Positions 52,023 to 61,299 of a DNA stretch of 64,000 bases are shown piece by piece (position 1 is the first letter of the stretch; every line of letters starts with the position of its first letter). A program made the translations under genes and the position numbers. This stretch comes from a bacterium HR25. Its GTDB lineage: Bacteria > Chloroflexota > Dehalococcoidia > SM23-28-2 > HRbin24. The notes beneath the pieces were generated by a model. The model did not search any database. It was not told the origin of the DNA and saw only the letters and a list, made by a program, of their open reading frames with translations. The stretch is taken from assembly GCA_002898615.1 (NCBI GenBank), contig BEIB01000001.1:10879-74878 (forward strand), read 5' to 3'.

Positions 52023-53447
52023 TCATGCCCCAGCCTTGAGGCCGGCCCTCTCCACCGTCTCCGGCGTCACGTCGTCCGGTAGGCGGTAGCCACGGAAGGT
52101 GATCCAGCCCAGGAAGGAGAGGAGGCCGGCCACCGGCCCCACCAGCCTTATCCCCAGAGGGTCTTCGGCGCTGGAGCCCAGGACGAGAAGCCCCGAGAGG
52201 ATGACGGGGAAGATGGCGCCGGCGATCTTCTCCAGCGTCGCCTGCGTCCCGTAGTAGATGGCCTCCCGTCTCTGGCCGGTCAGGAGGGCGTCATAGTCTA
52301 TGATGTCGGCCTGGATGGCGTTGGGGAAGGTGAAGACAGCCGTCATGGGCAGCCCTATGAGGGCCACGAAGATGATCCCCTGCAGCAGCTTGTCCACGCC
52401 CGGGATGAAGCCCATGACCCCCAGCCAGGGCATATAGAGACTGGCGAAGACCAGGGCCGCCGAGTATACCCAGGCCTTGCCCCGCTTCACCGCCAGCCGG
52501 TAGACCAGGGGCAGCGACAGTAGCACCACAATGATGGCAGACAGGGTGAGGAGACCGGTAACCGTCCCCACCCCCACCCCCAGCGTGGCGAACCCCAGCT
52601 CCAGGCGCAGCTCGCTGCCCGCCTCCAGACGGGCGATCTCCGGCTTTACGCCTCCCATCAGCACGGCGTTCACCCAGTAGGGCAGGGCGGCCGTCAGCAT
52701 GCCGATGGAGGCGTTGAACATGATGAAGGTGGGCAGGAAATAGCGGAACTGGCTGTTGGCCAGCGTGGACCGGACGGCACTGATGAGGTCTATGGAGGCG
52801 GGCTCTATGTCCCGCCGCGTGTAGCGCCAGGCCCCCAGCAGCCCTATGTAGCGGGAGAGGAAGGCGATGACGGCCATCACGACCCCCATGGCCGTGAAGC
52901 CCCAGATGTCCACGATGATGCCGCTCACCACCAGGGCCACGAAGGAGCCCAGGGTGCCGAAGAAGACCTGCCAGGTGACGATGTTCACCCTGTCCTGAGA
53001 GCGGGGAGCGATCTCCGGCAGCAGCGACTCGAAGGGGCCGCCCGAGAGGGTGCTGAACAGGTGGAAGGCCTCCAGGATGATGAACAGATAGATGATGTTC
53101 AGCAGCCCCTCTCGCTCCTGGGGAGGTGTCCAGATGAGGACGGCGAAGAGGGCCAGGAAGGGCGTGGAGAGCACCACGAAGGGTATCCGCCGGCCCCAGC
53201 GACTGCGGGTGCGGTCGCTCCACCAGCCGATGAACGGGTCGTCCAGGGCCTCTATGAGCCTGGTGGCCAGCAGGATAGCCCCCAGCGCCAGCACGGGCAC
53301 CCGCTGGGGGATATCGGCATCGGGCGGCGGGGCGTAGAAGTAGATGAGCCAGAGGTCGCGGGAGCGGGAGAGCGCGTTCCCCCCGAAGCTGCCGAAGGCG
53401 TACAGCAGGCGGTTGGTGAGGGGGAGGGCGTGCCGGGGAAGGGTCAT
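52023..53447 (-). CDS. GPH-family (MelB-like) cation/sugar symporter
   Basis: 474 residues, 12 hydrophobic helices. DDPFIGWWSDRTRSRWGRRIPFVV is the diagnostic GPH loop between helices 2 and 3. The family imports sugars or sugar acids with Na+ or H+; substrate unknown. ATG 53447 has AAAGGGGATGAGGGA upstream; the frame upstream is not homologous. Confidence 0.88.
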   Translation of the reverse strand: MTLPRHALPLTNRLLYAFGSFGGNALSRSRDLWLIYFYAPPPDADIPQRVPVLALGAILLATRLIEALDDPFIGWWSDRTRSRWGRRIPFVVLSTPFLALFAVLIWTPPQEREGLLNIIYLFIILEAFHLFSTLSGGPFESLLPEIAPRSQDRVNIVTWQVFFGTLGSFVALVVSGIIVDIWGFTAMGVVMAVIAFLSRYIGLLGAWRYTRRDIEPASIDLISAVRSTLANSQFRYFLPTFIMFNASIGMLTAALPYWVNAVLMGGVKPEIARLEAGSELRLELGFATLGVGVGTVTGLLTLSAIIVVLLSLPLVYRLAVKRGKAWVYSAALVFASLYMPWLGVMGFIPGVDKLLQGIIFVALIGLPMTAVFTFPNAIQADIIDYDALLTGQRREAIYYGTQATLEKIAGAIFPVILSGLLVLGSSAEDPLGIRLVGPVAGLLSFLGWITFRGYRLPDDVTPETVERAGLKAGA

Positions 53448-53514
53448 TCCCTCATCCCCTTTCCTGTCCTTGCCCTTACTATGCCGCCGGCCCTCCTTGG
53501 GGACAAGATGGCGC

Positions 53515-54309
53515 TCAGGCCATGTGCTGGCCTCGCTCCAAGGCCCGCTCCAGGTCAAGGGCGTAGACGCCCCACAGGGCGCGGGGCAGTAGCCGGCCGA
53601 TGGCCATCATCGCCTCGTCCCGGGCCTGGCGGTAGCGCTCCTCCCTGTCCTGCGCCGTCGCCTGGACGAGCAGTGGCGGGCCGAAGCGCGCCACCAAAGT
53701 CCCCCCTTCCTCGTACAGGCCGGCCGGGAGGGTGGGGACACCCCGCTCGCTCAGTCCCAGGAGGAGGGCGCCCACGCCCTCCGGGGGCAGAATGAGGGTG
53801 CCGTGGCCCGTCCCCTCCGGGAAGAGGGCTATGGGCTGCCCGTCCTTTCGCACCACCTCCATGATGGCCCGCATGGCGGCCGCCCGTCCTGCTGCCCGCT
53901 CCTGCGGCCGGGGGACTATCACCAGGCTGTAGACCCGGGCCAGCCGCCGGAAAACCCAGCGCAGGACGGCCGGGGGGACGGGGACAGGCCCCAGCCGGAA
54001 GTTGTACCACTCGCTGGTCATGAGCCAGCGGGGGGCGTCCCCCCGGCGGCGCCAGACGGCCCAGGTCAGAAGCATCCCGCCCCAGAAGACCCTCAGGCCC
54101 GGGCGATCGTAGTGGTTGGCGATGAGGACGAAGGGCCCGGAGGCCGGTATATGCTCCTCCCCCACGATGCGGGTGGGCAGGCGGACGCTGGCCAGGACGG
54201 CCCCGGCGTCCTGACCCACGTCCCGCTTGCGCCCTGACAGCACCGCCAGAGCGAAGCGCGCAATGTACGAGTAAGGCAGGCGGTAGGCCCGCTGAGCGCT
54301 GGCTTCCAT
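53515..54309 (-). CDS. Lysophospholipid/1-acylglycerol-phosphate acyltransferase-like protein
   Basis: 264 residues. Motif I is the variant LIANHYDRPGL (the normal HxxxxD spacing is not kept), motif III is ALFPEGTGHGT, and LPAGLYEEGG follows. Similar variants are common in Chloroflexi. It probably acylates a lysolipid at the membrane. Start ATG 54309; no strong ribosome site. Divergent from the kinase gene at 54417. Confidence 0.78.
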   Translation of the reverse strand: MEASAQRAYRLPYSYIARFALAVLSGRKRDVGQDAGAVLASVRLPTRIVGEEHIPASGPFVLIANHYDRPGLRVFWGGMLLTWAVWRRRGDAPRWLMTSEWYNFRLGPVPVPPAVLRWVFRRLARVYSLVIVPRPQERAAGRAAAMRAIMEVVRKDGQPIALFPEGTGHGTLILPPEGVGALLLGLSERGVPTLPAGLYEEGGTLVARFGPPLLVQATAQDREERYRQARDEAMMAIGRLLPRALWGVYALDLERALERGQHMA

Positions 54310-54416
54310 GGCCCCGCCGGGGCCATTTTAGCGCAGTCCGGGCGCAAAAGGTTCCCAGGGGGCCAGCGACGGTGTATCTTTAGTCTGCCTGAGAGGCTTT
54401 CGAGGGGGCTGAGGGA

Positions 54417-55124
54417 ATGCCGGTCATCACCATCTCGGGAGCGCCGGGGAGCGGGGCGCGGGAGCTGGTACACCTGGTGGCCCAGCGGCTGGGGATCGAC
54501 TACGTGGACCAGCAGATCCTCCTGGACGCGGCTCGTCGCCTGGGGGTGCCGGTGGAGCAGGTGGCCGCCGTTGACGAACGCGTCCAGGGGCTGCGGGAAC
54601 GGCTAGCCCACCTCCTGCGCAGCTTCTTGGAGCGCTCCGCTCTACTAGGCACCGACCCCATAGCCGGCGGTGGTGGCCTGGAGATGCTCTTCTCCCGCAG
54701 CTACGATGAGTTGACCAGGGAGGAAGAGGAGGGCCAGGAGGGGGTGGACCCAGCCCTGTATGTCAACGTCCTCTCGGGCGTGGTGAGAGAGCTGGCCCAG
54801 CGGGGCGACGTGGTGATCCTGGGCCGGGGGAGCCACATGATCCTCAAGGACTTCCCGGCTGCCCTGCACGTCCTCACCCTGGCGCCGGAGCCGGTGCGCC
54901 TCCAGCGCTACGCTCTGCGCGAGGGGGTCTCGGCGGAGGAGGCGGCCCGCCAGGTGCAGGCGGTGGAGAGGGCGCGTATTCTCTTCTACAAGCGCTTCTG
55001 GAAGGTAGACCCCAACGACCCCAACTACTACGACCTGACCATCGTCACCTCGCGGCTGCCCCTGGACCTGGCGGCGGAGCTGATAAGCATCGCTGCCAAG
55101 GCCAAGGAGGAGCAGCCGGCCTAG
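54417..55124 (+). CDS. Cytidylate kinase-like family protein
   Basis: 235 residues. P-loop region TISGAPGSGARELVHLVAQRLG followed by YVDQQIL, then VVILGRGSHMIL and RFWKVDPNDPNYYDLTI. This is the AAK6/Cytidylate_kin2 group, where the P-loop Lys is replaced; substrate is unproven. GAGGGGGCTGAGGGA precedes ATG 54417. The stop shares CTAG with the convergent gene at 55121. Confidence 0.83.
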   Translation: MPVITISGAPGSGARELVHLVAQRLGIDYVDQQILLDAARRLGVPVEQVAAVDERVQGLRERLAHLLRSFLERSALLGTDPIAGGGGLEMLFSRSYDELTREEEEGQEGVDPALYVNVLSGVVRELAQRGDVVILGRGSHMILKDFPAALHVLTLAPEPVRLQRYALREGVSAEEAARQVQAVERARILFYKRFWKVDPNDPNYYDLTIVTSRLPLDLAAELISIAAKAKEEQPA

Positions 55125-55435
55125 CGCTGGCTCTCCAGGCGCTCCAGTAGCTGCCGGAGGTAGGCCTCTGCCCTATCCAGCCGTGCCCTGAGCCCCCAGG
55201 GGTGATTGGGCGCCAGGGGTACGCCCCAGCCCCGCTCCTCCGCCCCCATCCCCACGATCTCCAGGAAGCCCTGGGCCTCCGGCGAGTCCTCGCCGAAGAT
55301 GGTGACGAGGCAGTGGTGGACGTTGTCCACCCACTGACCGTAGTCGTAGGAGACGGGGCCGCGGCCCCGCAGCCAGGGCACCCTCTCCAGATGACGGCGG
55401 ATCCTCTCGATGGCCAGCTCCGTGGTGGACGCCAC
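55121..55435 (-). CDS. Hypothetical small cytoplasmic protein
   Basis: 104 residues, helical, with no membrane segment. WVDNVHHCLVTIFGEDSPEAQGFLEIVG is its most striking stretch; I do not recognise a family. GTG 55435 starts two bases after the RimI stop, with AGGAGGTCTGAA as ribosome site inside rimI, so translation is coupled to rimI. Confidence 0.6.
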   Translation of the reverse strand: MASTTELAIERIRRHLERVPWLRGRGPVSYDYGQWVDNVHHCLVTIFGEDSPEAQGFLEIVGMGAEERGWGVPLAPNHPWGLRARLDRAEAYLRQLLERLESQR

Positions 55436-55436
55436 T

Positions 55437-56111
55437 TCAGACCTCCTGGCGTAGGCTGATCTCGTACTCGCCCCAGCGCTGACGGTGCTGCTCCTTCAGC
55501 TCCCGCAGACGACTCTGGTAGGCCGGGGTGTCCACCCCCTCCAGGTTGAGGACGTAGGCGTCCTCCTGATTGTCGGAATAGTAGCGGGGGCGGACGCCCA
55601 CCCTCTGGAAACCGTACTTGTGGTAGAGGGCCAGGGCGGGCTGGTTGGAGACGCGACACTCCAGCGTCACCAGCGAGCGGCCTAGGGAGGCGGCCAGCTC
55701 CAGGGCCGCCTGGAGGAGCATCTCGCCGATGCCCTGGCGGCGCTGGGCCTCACGCACGGCTATGGCGACGATATGCGCCTCATAGGCCGGGAGCCAGAGC
55801 CCTACGTACCCCGTTACTGTCTGGCCCTGCGTGGCCTCCCGCCCCCCCAGGAGGACGTCGCGCACCCCCTCCAGGAGACGTCCCAGGCCCGTCCCGGTGA
55901 CGGGTAGCGGCGGCTGGGTGGGGCGGTCCACCGCCTCCACGGCCACCAGATAGCGGGCGATGCGGTTCTGCCTCAGCTCGTAGTGAAAGGAGGTGGGGGG
56001 CCAGGTGGTGGGGAAGGCCTCCCGCTCTATCCGCTCCACCTGGGGGATATCGGCCAGCTCCATAGGGCGGACGCGGCGCTTTACTTCCAGGGCCCTCATC
56101 TCGGCGGCCAT
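55437..56111 (-). CDS. rimI: RimI-type ribosomal-protein alanine N-acetyltransferase
   Basis: 224 residues. RPMELADIPQVERIEREAFPTTWP, IVAIAVREAQRRQGIGEMLLQAAL (acetyl-CoA loop), LECRVSNQPALALYHKYGFQRVGVRPRYY are classic RimI. An insertion of about 35 residues (about 65-100) and a C-terminal tail make it longer than the usual 150-160. It acetylates the N-terminal Ala of S18, whose gene is at 39743 in this window. Start ATG 56111; MRAL at 56099 is an alternative. Confidence 0.85.
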   Translation of the reverse strand: MAAEMRALEVKRRVRPMELADIPQVERIEREAFPTTWPPTSFHYELRQNRIARYLVAVEAVDRPTQPPLPVTGTGLGRLLEGVRDVLLGGREATQGQTVTGYVGLWLPAYEAHIVAIAVREAQRRQGIGEMLLQAALELAASLGRSLVTLECRVSNQPALALYHKYGFQRVGVRPRYYSDNQEDAYVLNLEGVDTPAYQSRLRELKEQHRQRWGEYEISLRQEV

Positions 56112-56192
56112 TGTAGCATCCCTCAGCGGGGGAGGGCACGGCCTTTGAGGGCGGGGACAGTGGGTATAGAATGGATGTATCAGGGTGTGACG

Positions 56193-57959
56193 ATGTACCT
56201 CCTCCGGGTGCTGGCGCTCCTGCGCTCCTACCGTCTGCGGCTGGCCCTCGCCCTCCTGTGCACCGCCGGGGCCGCTGGCTTCGCTCTGGCGATGCCCCAG
56301 CTCATCCGCTGGGCCATCGACTTCGGCATCGGCCGGGGGAACGTGGCTGCCCTGGCCACCGCCGCCCTGGCGGTGGTGGGGGCCGCCCTTCTGAGGGGGG
56401 TCTTCGCCTACGGGCAGCAGTACCTCTCGGAGTGGGTGGCCCAGCGGGTGGCCTACGAGCTGCGCAACCAGCTCTACGACCGTCTACAGCGCCTCTCCTT
56501 CGCCTTTCACGACCGCGCTCAGACGGGACAGCTCATGTCCCGGGCCACCCAGGACGTGGAAGCGGTGCGGCTCTTCGTCAACTTCGGGGTGCTGCGGCTG
56601 GCCTATCTAGCTCTTCTGCTGCTGGTGGTGCTGGCCTTCATGGCCTGGAGCGACTGGCGGCTGACGCTGGTGGCCTGGGCCTTCGTCCCTCTCATCGTCT
56701 GGCGCTCCACGGCCATGAGCCTGTCGTTGCGCCCTCTCTGGCTGCGGGTACAGGAGGGCATGGGGCGCCTCACCACCGTCCTGCAGGAGGCGCTGGCCGG
56801 CTTCCGCGTGGTGAAGGCCTTCGGGCGGGAGGAGTACGAGGGCCGGCGGTTCGCAGCGGAGGCCCAGGCCCTCTTCGCCGATTCCTACGCCGCCAGCCGC
56901 ATCCAGGCGGTGCAGGGGCCGCTGTTGAACGGGCTGTGGATGCTGGCCATCATCGCCGTCCTCCTCTTCGGTGGCTGGCAGACCAGGAACGGGGCCCTCA
57001 CGGCCGGTGAGCTGGCCGCCTTCCTCCTCTACCTGACGCTGCTGCAGATGCCGGTGCGGGCCCTGGGGTGGGTGGTGGCCGTCTACACGCGGGCCCTCTC
57101 GGCTGCCCAGCGAATCTACGAGGTGCTGGACGCCGAGCCGGAGGTGAAGGAGAGGCCGGGGGCTATCGTCCTGCGGGACGTGAAGGGACACGTCCGCTTC
57201 GAGGGGGTCTCCTTCAGCTACGACTCCCGCTCCCCCGCCCTGTGGGAGATCGACCTGGAGGCCCGTCCAGGGGAGGTGGTGGCGTTGCTGGGGCCGGCGG
57301 GGAGCGGCAAGACCACCATCGTCAACCTAATCCCCCGCTTCTACGATGTGACCGCCGGCCGCATCACCATCGACGGGGTGGACGTGCGGGACGTGACCCT
57401 CGCCTCGCTGCGGCGGGCGGTGGGAGTCGTCCCCCAGGACGTCTTCCTCTTCTCGGCTACCCTGCGGGACAACATCGCTTACGGAGCGCCCTGGGCCACC
57501 CAGGAGGAGATAGAGCGGGTGGCCAAGATAGCCCGCATCCATGACTTCATCGTCTCCCTGCCCGAGGGCTACGATACCTGGGTGGGAGAGCGGGGCGTCA
57601 CCCTGTCCGGGGGCCAGAAGCAGCGGATAGCCATCGCCCGCACCCTCCTGCGCGACCCCCGCGTCCTCATCCTGGACGATTCCACGTCCAGCGTGGATGC
57701 GGAGACGGAGTACCTGATACAGCAGGCGCTGGCGGAGGCGATGAAGGGGCGCACCACCTTCGTCATCGCTCATCGCCTGCGCACGGTGCAGGCGGCCGAC
57801 CAGGTGCTGGTGTTGAAGGACGGTCGCATCGTGGAGCGGGGCCGCCACGAGGAGCTGCTGCGGTTGGGCGGCCTCTACCGCCAGATCTACGAGCAGGAGC
57901 TGCGGGAGCAGGAGGAGGGGATGGGCCTGCCCGGGCCGACGCGGGCGGGCCACATGTAG
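56193..57959 (+). CDS. ABC exporter subunit with degenerate ATP site (heterodimeric type)
   Basis: 588 residues: six-helix membrane domain (about 1-310) followed by an ATPase domain (about 340-570). Walker A GPAGSGKT and signature LSGGQ are normal, but Walker B ends LILDDSTSSVD, with Asp in place of catalytic Glu. It should pair with the next gene to make one active and one degenerate site, as in heterodimeric exporters. ATG 56193 is chosen over 56175 because TATAGAAT at 56165-56172 looks like a -10. Substrate unknown. Confidence 0.88.
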   Translation: MYLLRVLALLRSYRLRLALALLCTAGAAGFALAMPQLIRWAIDFGIGRGNVAALATAALAVVGAALLRGVFAYGQQYLSEWVAQRVAYELRNQLYDRLQRLSFAFHDRAQTGQLMSRATQDVEAVRLFVNFGVLRLAYLALLLLVVLAFMAWSDWRLTLVAWAFVPLIVWRSTAMSLSLRPLWLRVQEGMGRLTTVLQEALAGFRVVKAFGREEYEGRRFAAEAQALFADSYAASRIQAVQGPLLNGLWMLAIIAVLLFGGWQTRNGALTAGELAAFLLYLTLLQMPVRALGWVVAVYTRALSAAQRIYEVLDAEPEVKERPGAIVLRDVKGHVRFEGVSFSYDSRSPALWEIDLEARPGEVVALLGPAGSGKTTIVNLIPRFYDVTAGRITIDGVDVRDVTLASLRRAVGVVPQDVFLFSATLRDNIAYGAPWATQEEIERVAKIARIHDFIVSLPEGYDTWVGERGVTLSGGQKQRIAIARTLLRDPRVLILDDSTSSVDAETEYLIQQALAEAMKGRTTFVIAHRLRTVQAADQVLVLKDGRIVERGRHEELLRLGGLYRQIYEQELREQEEGMGLPGPTRAGHM

Positions 57960-57961
57960 CC

Positions 57962-59836
57962 ATGTGGGCGGGAGCGGGACATGGGCACGGCCCGGCGGCG
58001 GTCTTCCGCCGCGGCACGTGGGAGGAGGAGGGAGAAGGCCGCATCTATGACCACACGGTGGTGCGGCGGTTCCTCCCCTACCTGCGTCCCTACCGGGGGC
58101 GGCTGGCGCTGGCTCTGGCGGCGGTGCTGGCCTCCGCCGGGGCCTCCTATGCCCAGCCCTGGCTGGTGGGCCGGGCGGTGGATCGCTTCGTGGCGGGGCG
58201 GGACATGGCCGGCCTTCTCGTCATCGCCGGGCTGCTGGCGGGGCTGGCTGTCGTGGCCTGGGCCGCTCAGACCGTTCAGCAACTGGTGACGGCAGGGGTA
58301 GGGCACAGCGTCCTCTACACGCTGCGCACCCAGCTCTTCGACCATATCCAGCGCCTGTCGGTGGGCTTCATGGACCGCAACGAGGTGGGACGCGTCATGT
58401 CCCGCGTCCAGAACGACGTGGCGGCCCTGCAGGAGCTCATCACCGGCGGCGTCATCGTCATCATGTCGGACATGCTGGGGCTGGGGCTGGTGGTCTTCTT
58501 CCTGATCTACCAGGACGTGCTCCTGGCGCTGGTGACGCTGGCGGTGGTGCCGGCGCTGGTGCTGGGCATGCTCCTGTGGCAGGCGCGGGCCAGGCGGGCC
58601 TTCCTGCGGGTGCGGGAGGCGGTGGCCATCGTCAACGCTAGTCTGCAGGAGAACGTCTCTGGCGTGCGGGCCATCCAGAGCCTGACCCGGGAGGAGGAGA
58701 ACCTGCGCCGATTCGACCGCGTCAATGCCGACAACCTGACGGCCAACGTGGAGGCGGGCCGGCTCACCGCCACCGTGATGCCTCTGGTTGAGCTGGCGGT
58801 GGCGGTGGCGACTGCGCTGGTCATCATCTTCGGCGGCACGAGGGTGATGCAGGGCGAGCTCGGAGTGGGAGCCTTCATCGCCTTCGCCCTCTACATCCAG
58901 CGCTTCTTCGATCCCATCCGCAACCTGGTGATGCAGTACACTCAGCTCCAGCGGGCGATGGCCGCTGGCGCCCGCATCCTGGAGGTGCTGGACACGGAGC
59001 CGGAGGTGCAGGACGCCCCGGACGCCATCGACCTGCCCGATATCCGTGGCGAGGTGGAGTTCCAGCACGTCCACTTCAGCTACGTGCCGGGCGTGGAGGT
59101 GCTGCACGATATCGACCTGCGCGTCCGCCCGGGAGAGACGGTGGCCATCGTGGGGCCCACGGGAGCGGGCAAGAGCACCCTAGTAGCCCTGGTGGCCCGC
59201 TTCTACGATGTCACCAGCGGGCGCCTCCTCATCGACGGGGTCGACATAAGGCGCATCCGGCGCAGCTCCCTCACTCGCAGGCTGGGGATGGTCTTGCAGG
59301 ACCCCTTCCTGTTCTCCGGCACGGTGCGAGAGAACATCCGCTACGGCCGTCCCGAGGCGAGCGACGAGGAGGTGGAGGCGGCGGCGCGAGCGGTGGGCGC
59401 CCACGAGCTCATCCTGCGCCTCCCCCAGGGCTACGAGACCCCCGTCAGGGAGCGCGGGCAGAACCTCTCGCTGGGGCAGCGGCAGCTCATCAGCTTCGCC
59501 CGGGCCGTCCTGGCCGACCCCCGGATCCTCATCCTGGACGAGGCGACGGCCAGTGTAGACCCGGTCACGGAGCGCCTCCTGAAGCGGGCGCTGTCCCGCC
59601 TGCTGGAGGGCCGGACCGCCTTCGTCATCGCCCACCGGCTGGCCACGGTGCGGGCGGCGGACCGCATCGTCGTCCTGGACGGCGGTCGTGTCGTCGAGGA
59701 GGGGAGGCACGCCGACCTGCTGGCGCGGGGCGGCCTGTACGCTCGCCTGCACCAGATGGCCTATGCGCAGGGCCTGCCCGTCCTCCCCGAGGACGGCCGG
59801 AGGGAGGAGGCGCCGGGGCCCCTCTCCGTCCCCTGA
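57962..59836 (+). CDS. ABC exporter partner subunit
   Basis: 624 residues: a 35-residue Gly-rich lead, six membrane helices (about 50-330) and ATPase domain (about 360-600). Walker A GPTGAGKST and Walker B LILDEATASVD (catalytic Glu intact), but the signature is LSLGQ. Thus the site built from its signature and the partner's altered Walker B is degenerate, while the other is competent. The gap to the first subunit is two bases. Confidence 0.88.
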   Translation: MWAGAGHGHGPAAVFRRGTWEEEGEGRIYDHTVVRRFLPYLRPYRGRLALALAAVLASAGASYAQPWLVGRAVDRFVAGRDMAGLLVIAGLLAGLAVVAWAAQTVQQLVTAGVGHSVLYTLRTQLFDHIQRLSVGFMDRNEVGRVMSRVQNDVAALQELITGGVIVIMSDMLGLGLVVFFLIYQDVLLALVTLAVVPALVLGMLLWQARARRAFLRVREAVAIVNASLQENVSGVRAIQSLTREEENLRRFDRVNADNLTANVEAGRLTATVMPLVELAVAVATALVIIFGGTRVMQGELGVGAFIAFALYIQRFFDPIRNLVMQYTQLQRAMAAGARILEVLDTEPEVQDAPDAIDLPDIRGEVEFQHVHFSYVPGVEVLHDIDLRVRPGETVAIVGPTGAGKSTLVALVARFYDVTSGRLLIDGVDIRRIRRSSLTRRLGMVLQDPFLFSGTVRENIRYGRPEASDEEVEAAARAVGAHELILRLPQGYETPVRERGQNLSLGQRQLISFARAVLADPRILILDEATASVDPVTERLLKRALSRLLEGRTAFVIAHRLATVRAADRIVVLDGGRVVEEGRHADLLARGGLYARLHQMAYAQGLPVLPEDGRREEAPGPLSVP

Positions 59837-59864
59837 GCGACCCCGCTGTGTCGCTGCGGTAGCT

Positions 59865-59870
59865 TATAAT
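59865..59870 (+). promoter_or_regulatory. -10 element before the FAD oxidase gene
   Basis: TATAAT 19 bases before GTG 59890; no clear -35. GGAGGTGA lies between them. Confidence 0.4.
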
Positions 59871-59889
59871 CGCCGTGGAGGTGAAGTCC

Positions 59890-61299
59890 GTGGACGTGGA
59901 CTCATTGGCGCGGACGCTGGCTGACGCCCTGGAAGAGGAGGGCATCCAGGTGGTGCGGGAGGGACTGGACCGCTACGCCTGGGATGCCCTCGGCCCTAAC
60001 CGCGCCTTCCCCCAGCTACAGGAGATCCGGCCGCAGCCGCTTCTGGCGGCACGCCCCCGCTCCACTGAGGAGGTCTCCCGCGTCATGGCCCTGGCCTCGG
60101 AGTGGCGGCTGCCCGTCGTCCCTTACGGTGGGGGGACGGGGGTGATGGGAGGCGCCATCCCCCTCGTGCCCTCGTTGGTGCTGGACCTGTCCGGCCTGGA
60201 CCGCGTCCTGGAGGTGGACGGGCCGGGCCAGCGGGTCTGGACGGAGGCGGGGGTGATCCTGGAGCGGCTGGACCAGGAGCTCTCCCGTCACGGTCTCATG
60301 CTGGCCCATGACCCCTGGTCCCTGCCCATAGCCACGGTGGGCGGGGCCATATCCACCAACGGCATGGGCTACCGGGTGGGCCGCTACGGTTCCATGGGCG
60401 ACCAGGTGCTGGGCCTGACGGTAGTCCTGGCGGACGGCCGGGTGTTGCGGACGCGCGGCGTGGAGGGCACCTCGGTGGGGCTGGACCTCAAGCACCTGTT
60501 CATCGGCACGGAGGGCTGCTTCGGCGTCATCACCGAGGCCGTCCTCAAGGCGGTGCCCCAGCCAGAGGAGCGGGCCCTGGCCGCCTACCTCTTCCAGGGC
60601 TTCGCCGAAGGGTTCCGGGCCATCCTGGCGATGCACGAGATCGGTCTCGTCCCCTCCGTCCTGGACTACGGCGAGGACTTCGTCCCGCCGGCTGGCGGCG
60701 GCAGGGCGGAGTCGGAGGGGGCGCGCCTCTACCTGGTCTTCGAGGGCTTTCGGGAGGAGGTGGCGGCCCAGTCCTCCCGGGCGGACGCCATCTGCCGTTT
60801 TCACGGCGGCCAGCCCCTGCCCCTGGAGGAGGCGCGGCGCTTCTGGCAGCACCGGCACGACCTGGCCCTGCGCTTCGCTCGCGGGCGGACGCAGGCGCGG
60901 CGTCGGGAGCCCGTGCCCGGCGGCCGCTTCGACTACGTACACGTCTCCCTGCCGCCCTCCCGGGTGCTGGAGTATCAGCGCCTCAGCCAGCAGGTGCTGG
61001 ACCGGGCAGGGGTCTACCCCCTGGAGTACGGCATCTGGGGAAAGCCCGGCCTGTTTGACGTGGTGATGGTCCAGCCGGACGGCAGCGCCGATGGCGCCGC
61101 CTCCCTGGCCGCCGTGGTGGACGAGCTCCTCTCTCTGGCCCAGGAGATGGGCGGCTCCATGGAGCAGTGTCACGGGGTGGGGATAAAGCTCGCCCACCTG
61201 ATGGAGCGGGAGCACGGCCCGGGTCTGGAGGTGATGCGGGCCATCAAGCGGGCGCTGGACCCTCAGGGCCTGCTGAACCCGGGCAAGCTGGGGCTCTAG
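59890..61299 (+). CDS. FAD-linked oxidase (GlcD/D-lactate dehydrogenase-like)
   Basis: 469 residues. FAD PCMH domain (about 40-220) with [11 protein letters not shown] and [26 protein letters not shown], and the C-terminal FAD-oxidase_C domain ending [16 protein letters not shown] and LLNPGKL. It probably oxidises a 2-hydroxy acid (glycolate, D-lactate) or an alkyl-ether-like substrate. GTG 59890 follows GGAGGTGAAGTCC; the in-frame GTGs at 59875 and 59881 lack a site. Its stop shares CTAG with ruvB. Confidence 0.86.
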   Translation: MDVDSLARTLADALEEEGIQVVREGLDRYAWDALGPNRAFPQLQEIRPQPLLAARPRSTEEVSRVMALASEWRLPVVPYGGGTGVMGGAIPLVPSLVLDLSGLDRVLEVDGPGQRVWTEAGVILERLDQELSRHGLMLAHDPWSLPIATVGGAISTNGMGYRVGRYGSMGDQVLGLTVVLADGRVLRTRGVEGTSVGLDLKHLFIGTEGCFGVITEAVLKAVPQPEERALAAYLFQGFAEGFRAILAMHEIGLVPSVLDYGEDFVPPAGGGRAESEGARLYLVFEGFREEVAAQSSRADAICRFHGGQPLPLEEARRFWQHRHDLALRFARGRTQARRREPVPGGRFDYVHVSLPPSRVLEYQRLSQQVLDRAGVYPLEYGIWGKPGLFDVVMVQPDGSADGAASLAAVVDELLSLAQEMGGSMEQCHGVGIKLAHLMEREHGPGLEVMRAIKRALDPQGLLNPGKLGL

